From NCBI GenBank assembly GCA_040393065.1, contig JBEBUW010000059.1:1-26406 (forward strand): DNA of 26,406 bases, given 5' to 3'. The notes beneath the pieces were generated by a model. The model searched no databases and had not been told where the DNA came from. It was given only the letters and a program-made list of their open reading frames with translations. Below are positions 17,901-26,169 of the stretch, piece by piece. The translations under genes were made by a program, and so were the position numbers. Source of the stretch: JACCWM01 sp040393065 (lineage in GTDB: Bacteria; Myxococcota_A; Bradymonadia; Bradymonadales; Bradymonadaceae). Positions within the stretch are counted from its first letter, which is position 1, and each line of letters begins with the position of its first letter.

Positions 17901-19024
17901 CGATGCAACTGCTGCCCCAGCAACTGCAACCGCTCCCCGAACTGCCCCGCATCCGTCGCATGAATATTCGACGAACCATCATGATCAAAAAAACCCAGCC
18001 GAAACATGCTCGCTGCAACCGGCAAAAACTCCACCCGATCACTTCCCGACACCAGATCGGCACGCCACCCATTCGTTTCCCAGTCCACCTTCAACATGCT
18101 CAGCGGATTCAACGGCGCCCGCAGATCCATCTCCATCGGCGCAAATACCGCCGGCACCTGCAAATCCAGCGTCGCATCCGGCGTCTGCACCCCAAAATTC
18201 CGCTGCCTATCCGGCTTCAACGCCTCAAACGCCATCCACCACGCATTCCAGCCCGCCATCGGTTCCGGCGCCGCGCCCTCCAACAACCCCAGCTCGTCAT
18301 CCTCCGACAACCACGCGCGCGAAAAACGCAGCCGCACACCCTGCCCGTTTCCCTCCCGCGCCCCGGCTTCCGAAGACTCCTCCGGCCACTGATCCCAGAT
18401 CCATCCCCATGGCGACGGATCCCGCCCCTCCAACAGCGCCCGACAACGCCCGATCAACCGCAACAAAATCGCCGGACTATGCCCGTGACAAACCCGCTCA
18501 ATGATCGGCGTCAAAAACATATCCAGCTCGCTCGAGCGCTCCGCCTGCACACGCAAACGCTCCATCGCCAGCAACGGATCTGGACTCAGATTCTTCCACT
18601 TAAAATACCGCCGACGCCGCACACGCCGCGCATGACCCTTGCCCGCCTTATCCACCGCACCCGCATCCTGCGGCAACGCCACCTGATACGTGCCCCCCTG
18701 ATAACGCACCAGTCCCAGCGAACGCAAAATCGCCAGCCGCAGCGCAAGCCTGGGCAAATCATCCTCGCCGACATAATTCGCCAGAAACGCCAGCGGACGC
18801 TCATGCTTGCGCCACTGCGAACCCGCCGCACCATCCTCCGCACGCAGATGCATCAGCCGCAAATTACTCAGCGACGCATCCCCCGCATCCGAGGTGCTCA
18901 GCCACATCCAGTCCTCGCCCAGACGCTCCAGCACCGAAAGCCCGAAGCGCCCCACGCCCACCACAATCGTCGGCGCCGGATACACATGACCGCTCTGACC
19001 CGACAACACCTCGTTAGCTTTCAT
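14918..19024 (-). CDS. membrane-anchored degenerate tubulin-like protein
   Basis: A 1368-aa protein. It opens with PTIVVGVGRFGLSVLERLG, the same layout as the PTLFVGVGGAG nucleotide loop of the upstream tubulin-like gene, but with R26-F27 replacing the central glycine/alanine. The strand that should precede the tubulin signature (RLTVYVIAEMGEVFSRT) has lost GGTGSGS, so GTP binding is doubtful. Several hundred residues separate the two blocks. Two hydrophobic segments near residues 944-970 and 980-1003 form a membrane hairpin flanked by charged helical, coiled-coil-like stretches. The C-terminal roughly 350 residues are unrecognised. The ATG at 19024 overlaps the upstream gene by 11 bp and has GGAAAGG just before it. 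The stop (14918-14920) overlaps the next start. I infer a pseudo-tubulin partner of the active one. It could instead be an unrelated Rossmann-type protein with a glycine-rich loop. Confidence 0.83.
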   Translation of the reverse strand: MKANEVLSGQSGHVYPAPTIVVGVGRFGLSVLERLGEDWMWLSTSDAGDASLSNLRLMHLRAEDGAAGSQWRKHERPLAFLANYVGEDDLPRLALRLAILRSLGLVRYQGGTYQVALPQDAGAVDKAGKGHARRVRRRRYFKWKNLSPDPLLAMERLRVQAERSSELDMFLTPIIERVCHGHSPAILLRLIGRCRALLEGRDPSPWGWIWDQWPEESSEAGAREGNGQGVRLRFSRAWLSEDDELGLLEGAAPEPMAGWNAWWMAFEALKPDRQRNFGVQTPDATLDLQVPAVFAPMEMDLRAPLNPLSMLKVDWETNGWRADLVSGSDRVEFLPVAASMFRLGFFDHDGSSNIHATDAGQFGERLQLLGQQLHRGLVRLWIDLQRSRVEDIDVIEDERKRLGTRDAQRQSLELLGELLVRPLLEHGLPEESGEFLGGKVRESGEFSRDEASQFLRDLVVEREEGGASTERALAERLKRLGMPYDSEALGSRKLLRTVEMSAEDYEGAGAERFRTAINEDVRYLFDFSFLSQYRQSAMRRAPRLTVYVIAEMGEVFSRTVLRSTLGALHAELMRAYGPIFGTSRQGFDRSLSIVPILWMPHPADALGGQAAAVESRVEEAAIIDAIQGARRWVESLPREVRCISQIFINSRVTETSVLNLADAVRQTRDFLTFGIRNDVGIDPWLRQTAVGEAGDDLFATFSCFGIDFPAERAREYLANRFVRDAMARLRQVHRADLRGVQERGAGGRTGGQELVALKDHVVARDEFAPPPLPELVEKAERRLRQHTEQAAARLTKNIEERTFIGAAQTSQALQQAFDDAFEEALFGDVYGSWRGLSQKRGNMDAMIDDLRRGISGHLMKILGDVRAYSDGLIEEHAVSGGLAGVEASFNQLQSVTREQLLQAEQEKRQSEELCVRHRIPNTEPIAAARGELVEAAAEKPDLLPMRAGFVMWLLMAPALGAPIAFTLAQLLRLHENPGVAEFLLGPLGPIFGGALLVLPAAWLLRQHMQRAVERVRAGVRGLVEAVRQVVEGADRAVFSSTASIQSFFAARLRLTAALAARNFSTHVYEQAVQDRKLAYRLGRSVEVQQEQLTRSAEDLGVRPRAAGRGGARVAEERVADDTRQLFGTRDGEVVDRLIGPEFLDAYYRLEIGNERDLDAELERLLEDVGGFSSWRTDACLSDTEMLLNYGRAKFQSVVDRPVCDQPAFEEEVGRRLAGFVARHYPNVGFGARFAGLEGFDANGIRILADAALVVEPSLHRAFNKVRHLPGMPPTTETLQVIEAPIMPNTAYILSLVQGIGSDTIRNLRSFESYYDRDLLANPNLVSGYGSKKASGSSAITHLTGHRALGASIQAALENRQAAQGKLHE

Positions 19025-22000
19025 CAGCCTTTCCAGCGCTCGACTTACCTACCGGGGCCGCCGGCGAACTCGCGATCTCAAAATTGCCAATCCGCAGACT
19101 CTGCAGCGTCGTATTCAACTCGTTCTCATCCAGCGGCCTGAACAACGCATGAAACCCCTGCGGAACCACCATGTTCTGCTCCGGATTCTCCAGCGCGTTC
19201 CAGCTCTCACGGAAGCCCCGCAAAATCTCCACGCTCTGCCGCAAATTCTCCGACGCATCCCGCGCACTCAAGCCCGCCGAATTCAAGCCCGCATCGCCGC
19301 CCATCGTATTGCGCTCTTTCTCCAGATTGTGCAGCTCATTCAAAAGCCCTTCGAGCGCCTCCTTCAAACGATTGAACGCATCACTAAAATCGTTCAAACG
19401 AAGCTGCTGCGACGCCGTCGGCGCACTACCATATTGCGTGCGCAACTCATCACGACTGCGACGCCACTGAAACGGCAATTCCACAATCCGACGCAACACC
19501 TGCGGCGCAATCCCCTCCCGAACCGCGTGCAAAACCTGCTGATACGCCAGGTATTTCACCCGCTCTTCATTCAAAACATCCGGCAAACGCTCAATCGCCT
19601 TCGACATCGTCGCCCCCAGCGCCGCGTTCGCCTCCTCATCCTTCGGCTGCGGCATTCCCGGAATCATCGACATCAACCGGTTCGGATCGCGCAACCAGTA
19701 CATCCCATCGCGGTACACGATATAACCCTGCCCGCTCTGCGGCTCCACAATCGTCAAAAGCGCTGCAAAATTAATGATATGCTCCCGCAACCTGGCCTGA
19801 CGATGCTGCTCCTGCGCACTATCCGGATCCAGATCCGGCAACGTCTCCTCCCAGTTTTTATCGATATGCAAAACCTTCGAGCGCCGCGATAGCGACTTGA
19901 AGCGATGATAATAATCCTTCATCTCATTCATGCGCCCGAATACATACAACGGCACATTGAGCACAGCGCGATAAAAAATAATCTCACGCGGATTATACCA
20001 GCCCTCTTTCACCCACTTTAAGCGCGCAATATCCGCACCCTGCAACGCATTCGAGATCGTCGAGTTCTCAAAATTCGCGTCGATTGCCGCCAGAAAAACA
20101 TGATTCGGCCGCACACCGCCATGCTGATCGCGCGATTCATCATAGCTGCACAACAACGCAGCCTTCTCATTGACCACGCGCCGCACCTTGTCGCGCAAAT
20201 AGTCCTGATGAATCGGCAACCCCAGATCGATCCGCTTCTCCGCCGGCATCGCACGATACTTCGCAATCACCTCACCAATCGCCTCATCGCCGCGCTGCTG
20301 AATCGCCTCCAGATTGCTCATATAAATCGCTCGATACGTAACCTCCAGCTCCAGCGCCTTCGACAACGTCAGACCATCGCGCCGCACCGGATCGCGCGCC
20401 TTGATATCGCCCCCGATATAAGGCGTCAAAACCCGCTCGGCATGTCTGCGCAGCGAATTATACAACGAATTCAAAGTCGCCGTCGCCGTGCCCGACCCAC
20501 GCAAACTCAGTTCCCGCACCGTCCCGCTCAACTGCTGCTGCACCGCCGGATTGCTCATACTCAGCTCCGGCAAACTCGAAACCTGGTCGCGATAATAAAA
20601 ATCCCACATCCGCCGACCATTCTCGATCTGCAACGCCTCCGCATCCAGCACATACTGATTCGCCGATGCATCGCCCTGCTCACGCAAACGCTCCAGACTA
20701 CGCGTCTGATCTCGCTCGAAATCATCAAACCCAAGCTCCAGCGTCCGCATCACGCGCACCGATTCGCTCAGCTTGTCGCGCAAATTCGCGCGCATTTCCA
20801 AAAACTCTCGATACACCTCATTAAACGCGCGCTCACTGGCCTGCTCCAACAAACGATTGATCAAATCCGGCGCATCCCGATCTTTCAAGCGATCATCCTC
20901 GCTCATCCCCGCCAGATCCCATCCGGCCCAGGCCGCCGGCTGCCGCGTCTCACTGGCCAGTTCCTCACGGATCGCAAGCACCGCAAACCGCTTCGCCGCC
21001 AGATTCACCTCTTCCGTCGCATCCCCCATAAACTTGAGTTCCAGCAACTCCTCCATCCCCGGATACGCAATCCCATGACTGGTAAACCCACCCATCACCT
21101 GACGCATCCCGCGACGCTTCAACTCCTCCGTCCAGTACGTCGCCTTGCCCGTCCACTCACGCACAAGCGAACTTTTCTCGATCACATTATCCGTCCGAAG
21201 CTGATCCAACCCGGCCTGAATCGAACTGCGCGCCGCCGCCAACAACGACGGCTGCTGCCCGCGCTGCGGACCACAGACCGCCTCCAGCACCAGCGCTCCG
21301 ATCGAAAAATTCATCCCCCGATTCGCAAGCTGCTCACGATCCGCACGCACCCGGTTCTGATCAAAACCCACCGTCCCGTTCTCACGCGGAAACTCCCCCA
21401 ACCTGTGCCCGTGCCGAAACATCTCCGTAAACCGATCAAACCGGCCCGCATCAAACTCGCACTTCGCCAGCAAGCGCACACGCTTTTGAAACAGCCGATC
21501 CCGCAGCGTATTACGGATCCCCTCTTCTTTTTTGGCAAAATCCGCAAACTTGACCGGCCGCGCGCCCTCTTCTTCGCGCTCCGTCACCTCATAATAAGGC
21601 TCCGAATTCGTCCGCAGCATCTGATACACCGGATCTCCCGGGATCTCGCCGAGAAAACTCCCACGCATCAAACCCAGCGCCGCCGCGCGACTGCAATAGT
21701 CCACAATCCCCGCCACCGGCACCAGCAACACCGCCGCACCATACGAGCCATAAAACGAAGAAAACCCCACGATTCCCTTCGCCTCAAAATCATGCGGAAC
21801 CAGAAATCGCTGATGCTGCGTATAATTGTCGTAATCACCCGCCTGCACCGAAAACAACGGCGAAAACAACTGCAAATACAACGCATCCGCCGCCGCATCC
21901 ACCGGCCGACTCACACTGAAACTCTCCGGCTTATCGATCACATACATGAACTCAAACGGCTTATCCCGAACCCGCGTCTTGCTCTCATCCGACGGATCGT

Positions 22001-22778
22001 AGTGAAACTCCAGCCCGCCCTCCGGATAAAACGACGAATCCGGCGCCCCCAGCTTCATCAAATGCTCAATCTCTTTGAGCGCCGCGTAACTGTTCGCAAA
22101 CGTCCCGTCCTTATTCGCCCCGGTCTTATCCTCAAACACACCCGGCAACACGCACACGCCGATCATATTCGGCTTGCCCAGCGCACGCGCCTGATCCCGC
22201 AGCATATACGCCATCGGCAACGCACTGCCCGAGCCCGTCCCACCGGCCACCGAAAAACACATCACAATCCGGATCTCCGAGCTATCCAGCCGCCGATGCC
22301 CGTGCTCGTGATTCTTCAGTTCCTCCAGCAAACGCCGAAACCGGGGCACCATCGTCCCGTGCTTCTTCTGATAATACGACCCCAGCCTGGACTCGATCCG
22401 AATCTGCCCGGCACCCGCCGTATCCCCCGCACGAAAACGATAATTCTGCGGAACCCACTGCGTAAAATACGAATCCGCCTCCAGAAATAACTTCCCGCCC
22501 GCCAGATTCGCGTACGCCTCTTTCTCAAAATCACTGATCAAAAACGACTCGTCCGCATCCTCCCGATACGCTTCCAGATCGTTGATATTCGTATCGATGA
22601 GCGCGATCTTCACCAGATTTTTATAGCGCTCCGCATAATCCGAACGCCGCTGCAGATGACGCGCAATCCGCACCACCATCTGACAACCCGCACCGCCCAC
22701 ACCCACAAACAGAGTCGGCGAAATCGTACTCGGCTTGGTTAATAACTCGTCAACAACCAGATTTTGACTTTCGCTCAT
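19014..22778 (-). CDS. tubulin/FtsZ-superfamily protein (Tubulin_2 / FtsZ-like type)
   Basis: A 1254-aa protein with a GTP-binding tubulin-like domain in the first roughly 400 residues and a long helical extension. Seen: loop T1 G26-V-G-G-A-G31, IDTN with D62, and the tubulin signature GGTGSGS at 179-185, followed by VCVLPGVFEDK and ANSYAALKEIEHL, as in the FtsZ fold. No signal peptide or membrane segment is present, so it is cytoplasmic. Residues 400-1254 contain several charged helical stretches, including a coiled-coil-like one near the C-terminus. FtsZ itself has about 400 residues, so this is not the division protein. It belongs to the large tubulin-like families found beside vWA proteins and proposed to remodel membranes. 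The start ATG 22778 has GAGG with an eight-base spacer, 90 bp behind the vWA gene. Polymerisation is inferred, not visible. Confidence 0.93.
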   Translation of the reverse strand: MSESQNLVVDELLTKPSTISPTLFVGVGGAGCQMVVRIARHLQRRSDYAERYKNLVKIALIDTNINDLEAYREDADESFLISDFEKEAYANLAGGKLFLEADSYFTQWVPQNYRFRAGDTAGAGQIRIESRLGSYYQKKHGTMVPRFRRLLEELKNHEHGHRRLDSSEIRIVMCFSVAGGTGSGSALPMAYMLRDQARALGKPNMIGVCVLPGVFEDKTGANKDGTFANSYAALKEIEHLMKLGAPDSSFYPEGGLEFHYDPSDESKTRVRDKPFEFMYVIDKPESFSVSRPVDAAADALYLQLFSPLFSVQAGDYDNYTQHQRFLVPHDFEAKGIVGFSSFYGSYGAAVLLVPVAGIVDYCSRAAALGLMRGSFLGEIPGDPVYQMLRTNSEPYYEVTEREEEGARPVKFADFAKKEEGIRNTLRDRLFQKRVRLLAKCEFDAGRFDRFTEMFRHGHRLGEFPRENGTVGFDQNRVRADREQLANRGMNFSIGALVLEAVCGPQRGQQPSLLAAARSSIQAGLDQLRTDNVIEKSSLVREWTGKATYWTEELKRRGMRQVMGGFTSHGIAYPGMEELLELKFMGDATEEVNLAAKRFAVLAIREELASETRQPAAWAGWDLAGMSEDDRLKDRDAPDLINRLLEQASERAFNEVYREFLEMRANLRDKLSESVRVMRTLELGFDDFERDQTRSLERLREQGDASANQYVLDAEALQIENGRRMWDFYYRDQVSSLPELSMSNPAVQQQLSGTVRELSLRGSGTATATLNSLYNSLRRHAERVLTPYIGGDIKARDPVRRDGLTLSKALELEVTYRAIYMSNLEAIQQRGDEAIGEVIAKYRAMPAEKRIDLGLPIHQDYLRDKVRRVVNEKAALLCSYDESRDQHGGVRPNHVFLAAIDANFENSTISNALQGADIARLKWVKEGWYNPREIIFYRAVLNVPLYVFGRMNEMKDYYHRFKSLSRRSKVLHIDKNWEETLPDLDPDSAQEQHRQARLREHIINFAALLTIVEPQSGQGYIVYRDGMYWLRDPNRLMSMIPGMPQPKDEEANAALGATMSKAIERLPDVLNEERVKYLAYQQVLHAVREGIAPQVLRRIVELPFQWRRSRDELRTQYGSAPTASQQLRLNDFSDAFNRLKEALEGLLNELHNLEKERNTMGGDAGLNSAGLSARDASENLRQSVEILRGFRESWNALENPEQNMVVPQGFHALFRPLDENELNTTLQSLRIGNFEIASSPAAPVGKSSAGKADES

Positions 22779-22868
22779 GAGTTCTGCCTCAGCTTATGCT
22801 TCGTGATTCAAATCGCTATCAATACGTTTCAATTTAATATTTTTTCTGGCAAACCCTGGCCCAAAAAC
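22779..22868. promoter_or_regulatory. AT-rich gap between the vWA and tubulin-like genes
   Basis: This is the only gap longer than a few bases inside the operon. On the minus strand it contains TTGCCA followed by an AT-rich run (AAAAAATATTAAATTG), then the GAGG ribosome-binding site. It may hold a secondary promoter or a processing site, but no -10 box sits at the right spacing, so this is speculative. Confidence 0.25.
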
Positions 22869-25724
22869 TCAGCCAACCCTCCAGCCCGCCATCGTGTCCG
22901 GTTCCCGGTGAGAATCCATCACATGCAACGCCGTAGCCCGCCGCAACGTCGTAACCTGCGGCTTAAACTCCTCGTCCTCACCAAATCCACCATCAAACCC
23001 AAAGCTATCATCCTGCAAGAAAAACGTCCCCACACGATTGCCCTCGGCCTTGACCGTAAAAAACGTCGTCCCACCACGCGCGCTCACATAAATCTTCGCA
23101 AGCCCCAGCCGCGGATTCTTCGTAACCGTCTCCAGATAATCCGCGTCCTCCCGGTTCCTTAAACTCGAAAGCAACACATTCGCCGACTGATTCAGCACCA
23201 GCTCACAGCACTCGTTGTACGCGCCGCCCGGCAAACCAAACTTCAGCGGATTGGCCTTCAACCACGCCACCGCCCGCTTGCGGCGAGTGAGGTCACGTCG
23301 AACCATTTTCTGGACTTCGACGGCGGCGCGTGTGTTGGGCCGCGCCTCCCCGAAATCATCCCACACCAGCGGCACAATCCGGTTCGCAAGCGCATCGCGC
23401 CGCAAAAACCGTGAATTGCGCCACATATTAATCACGTACAAAACCAGCAGCAGCACCAGAAGCCCCGCCAGCACACGCAAAATCGTAGGCCCCCAGCAGC
23501 TCCACACCCCGGCTTGCTCCACCGTCACTTCCACCGGAATCCGCACCGGAACGCGGCTGCCACTGGCCGGAATCAACGCAAGCTCCGTCGTGTACTTCCC
23601 GCCGCCGCAGCAAACCTCCGACAGCACCCGCACCCGAAGCGGCGCCCCCGTCTTCTCCATCCCGGCCGCCTCAAACACCACCTTTTGCGATAGCCTCAAA
23701 TCCCCCGAATCCGTGCGCAAAACCTTGCCATCCGCATCCAAAAACGCCACGTCCAGCTCTTTGCCCGGCCAGCCCGCCCGCTCCCGAACCGGCGGCAACA
23801 TCGCCTCAAACTCCACATTGCGCAGATGATTACCACGCAGCCCCACTTCCACGTCTTTCGACTGCCCCGCCTCCAGAGCCGTCGAAACCACCGGCGGAAA
23901 CGCAATCTGATTGTTCAGCTTCGCCTGAAACGGAATCACCACCGAAGGCATCGCCTGCGCATTGGCCGCCCGATCAAACTCAATATGCAACGCCGAATCC
24001 AACGCCCGCTGAAACGCCGACGGCCCACAATACGGCGCAACATGCACCCCCACCGAATACGGCTGATTCGGATGAATCATCTGCCCCTCGCCCTCCGGCA
24101 CACCGCTCAAACGAAACGTCACACAATCCGGCACATCCTTGCGTCCGGCCACAACCAGCCGCCCGCGCCCGCTCACAAAATTGCCCCGCAACGTCAGCTC
24201 ATGATGCTGCTCCGCACCCGGCGCCAGCACCCCGAAATCCAGTCGCGCCGGATCTGCCACCACCCGCTGCGACGAAACCTGCAACGCACGCGCAGCCCCA
24301 CGAATCGTCACCCCCTGCTGCGCACCGCCCTGCAAACCCGCCGGCGTCAACGTCACAACCGGTGTCAGGATATAATCGCCCTCGCTCAAATTCGCCCGCT
24401 CAAACACAAACCGCGCAGCATCGCCCTGACGACTCGCCGGCAACGAAACCGCCTTCTCAGCACCCGGCGCCATATACTGGATCTTCGCCTCCGTACCACG
24501 CCCGGCGACATCCGCTGTCACCGGCTGCCCCGCCTCATTCACAAGCTCAACCGTCGCACAGACGCCCCGGCCAACCTCCACATAATGGACATCCTTCGCC
24601 GCCGCGCCGCTCCCGTCCGGTGCGCAACGTCCCTCACTCAGCCGCATCGCCACAAACAGACGATACTCCGGCACCGCAACCACCTTCCAGTCATTGCCCG
24701 CCCCTTGCACCGAAACCGTCACCGGCGTCTCGCCTGGCACATAATCCAGCGCCGCATACCGATACCGCTTGCCACCCTCATACTGATGCACGCCGCGCCG
24801 CGCCGCTCCCAGAATCTCCGGCTTTTTCCCCTTCACTGTCGCATGGATCGAAAACTCCAGGTCGCGCCCCCGATCCGGCGCAACCGCCAACAGCCGCATC
24901 CGCTTTGCCCCCCGATGCGCCTCCAACACCTGCTTCGCCGGATGCAGCAAATACGCTTCATAACCCTGCGAACGCGACAACACACTCGCGAACGGCGCCA
25001 GGATCTCCGTCGGATCGTCCGCCCCGACCTCGGCCGCCACTCCGCCCGTTTCATGCGCCAGCGTCACCAACGATTTCGAATACTCGCGTCCGCTCCAGCG
25101 CAACAAATAAAACTGAAAATAATCATCCGCATGCGACCGCAGACCGCTCAAAAACTCCGACGCCGCCGGCTGCCTGCCCGTGCATTCGCCGTCCGTCATA
25201 AAAATCACAACCTGCATGACATTCGGCCGGTACGCCGCATTGAGCTGTTGCTTCACCGCCGCCAGCGCCGAATCACACGGCGTATGCTTGCCCGGATACC
25301 GCGCAATCACCCCGTCCAACGCCAGCAAGCCCTCCAAGGTTTTTCGATTCTCCGAGAGCGGCGCAATCGGCAACGGCGCCTCACCATCGGCCGGCCCGTT
25401 CAACCGCACAATCGACGCCTCGTCCGCGTCGTCCAACATACTCAACATCGAGCGCGCCCCGAACACCGCCAGCCGCTCCGGATCTGCCGCTGGCCCCTCC
25501 CGCGTCCGCACCCTCATGCTGCCCGAGTCGTCAACAATGAACACAAACTGCGCCGTCCGAGCCTGCGCCGACGCAAGCTCCACCTGCGCGCTGGCCGAGC
25601 CATGCAATCCCAGAACGCCAATCACAAAAACCAGAAACCCCAGACTCAACACAAGGAAATTCGCCCCGACCCGGAGGCTGCGACCGCAAACAAAACAGGC
25701 CAAAATGTGTTCCAACAACCTCAC
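22869..25724 (-). CDS. secreted/anchored von Willebrand factor A protein, first gene of the operon
   Basis: A 951-aa protein. An N-terminal signal peptide or anchor (hydrophobic core at about 20-40, ending HGSASAQ) leads into a vWA domain at about residues 58-260 with an intact metal site: D65-x-S67-x-S69 in DDSGS, T148 in GKHTP, D178 in MTDGE. Residues 300-735 are beta-rich and probably Ig-like, with many paired cysteines suited to the periplasm. One strong membrane helix at about 740-765 is followed by NMWRNSRFLRR and a roughly 185-residue cytoplasmic tail with an acidic region near its end. The protein could therefore link a periplasmic metal-dependent adhesion domain to the cytoplasmic tubulin-like protein. 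The start is uncertain: GTG 25724 has GGAG with a six-base spacer and is preferred; GTG 25739 opens the longest frame. It is 90 bp upstream of the tubulin-like gene. Confidence 0.9.
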   Translation of the reverse strand: MRLLEHILACFVCGRSLRVGANFLVLSLGFLVFVIGVLGLHGSASAQVELASAQARTAQFVFIVDDSGSMRVRTREGPAADPERLAVFGARSMLSMLDDADEASIVRLNGPADGEAPLPIAPLSENRKTLEGLLALDGVIARYPGKHTPCDSALAAVKQQLNAAYRPNVMQVVIFMTDGECTGRQPAASEFLSGLRSHADDYFQFYLLRWSGREYSKSLVTLAHETGGVAAEVGADDPTEILAPFASVLSRSQGYEAYLLHPAKQVLEAHRGAKRMRLLAVAPDRGRDLEFSIHATVKGKKPEILGAARRGVHQYEGGKRYRYAALDYVPGETPVTVSVQGAGNDWKVVAVPEYRLFVAMRLSEGRCAPDGSGAAAKDVHYVEVGRGVCATVELVNEAGQPVTADVAGRGTEAKIQYMAPGAEKAVSLPASRQGDAARFVFERANLSEGDYILTPVVTLTPAGLQGGAQQGVTIRGAARALQVSSQRVVADPARLDFGVLAPGAEQHHELTLRGNFVSGRGRLVVAGRKDVPDCVTFRLSGVPEGEGQMIHPNQPYSVGVHVAPYCGPSAFQRALDSALHIEFDRAANAQAMPSVVIPFQAKLNNQIAFPPVVSTALEAGQSKDVEVGLRGNHLRNVEFEAMLPPVRERAGWPGKELDVAFLDADGKVLRTDSGDLRLSQKVVFEAAGMEKTGAPLRVRVLSEVCCGGGKYTTELALIPASGSRVPVRIPVEVTVEQAGVWSCWGPTILRVLAGLLVLLLVLYVINMWRNSRFLRRDALANRIVPLVWDDFGEARPNTRAAVEVQKMVRRDLTRRKRAVAWLKANPLKFGLPGGAYNECCELVLNQSANVLLSSLRNREDADYLETVTKNPRLGLAKIYVSARGGTTFFTVKAEGNRVGTFFLQDDSFGFDGGFGEDEEFKPQVTTLRRATALHVMDSHREPDTMAGWRVG

Positions 25725-25777
25725 ACGGCACTCCACCACAATTCACTTGACGACACCTCAATCAGGTACACCCCCAA

Positions 25778-25804
25778 ATTCTCACCGGATCTGCTGGGTG
25801 TCAA
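25778..25804 (-). promoter_or_regulatory. candidate promoter of the vWA-tubulin operon
   Basis: A perfect -35 box TTGACA (25804-25799, minus strand) is followed after 15 bases by GAGAAT (25783-25778), which matches four of six -10 positions. It lies about 54 bases upstream of the preferred GTG start. The short spacer suggests a weak or activator-dependent promoter. Confidence 0.35.
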
Positions 25805-25879
25805 CTTTACGCCCGGCATTCCCCCGAACCCTGTTTTTCTCCCATCCCCGACAAAACCTCAAAAACACCTTCTGTCCTG

Positions 25880-26044
25880 GTGATCACGCTTCAAAAAGTC
25901 TGAAACTCCCCAAAAACCACGCCATCATCTTCCCACCATTTTGCACGACCCACGATCACCAGCCCAGCACGCTTGCCGCATCTGCAACGAACCGTGATCA
26001 CCCGATGATCACGGACTTTTTATTTTGAAACATTCGCGATCACC
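25880..26044. repeat. cluster of GATCAC palindromic motifs upstream of the operon
   Basis: The motif recurs five times within 165 bp: GTGATCAC at 25880-25887, CACGATCACC at 25951-25960, CCGTGATCA at 25992-26000, TGATCACGG at 26006-26014, and GCGATCACC at 26036-26044. Spacing is irregular, so this is not a CRISPR array. Regularly oriented palindromes next to a promoter suggest operator sites. Confidence 0.5.
25992..26026 (+). terminator. terminator-like hairpin with T-run, rightward
   Basis: Perfect 9-bp arms CCGTGATCA (25992-26000) and TGATCACGG (26006-26014) surround the loop CCCGA and are followed by ACTTTTTATTTT. The T-run is only on the + strand, so it would stop rightward transcripts, the direction opposite to the operon. 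No + strand gene ends here. It could block antisense transcription into the flanking element, or be an operator that only resembles a terminator. Confidence 0.55.
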
Positions 26045-26169
26045 AATGTTTATGCAGGGATCAGCATCACCGCCCGAAACCAAACCTCTCAATCTTCACC
26101 ACAACTTTGCAAATTTTTTTTAATTTCCAGGCAACATTTTCCAAAAATCTTCGAAAACAGATCCAGCAA

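Noticed and set aside
14525..19141. A 1538-codon + strand open frame antisense to the pseudo-tubulin gene
   Set aside because: The translation is dominated by R, P, Q, H and L without any domain, and it covers genes with coupled starts and recognisable motifs. It results from the G-rich coding strand avoiding codons complementary to stops.
19014..22778. Identification as cell-division FtsZ or plasmid TubZ
   Set aside because: Both are about 400-480 residues and have other neighbours; this protein is 1254 residues long and lies in a vWA operon.
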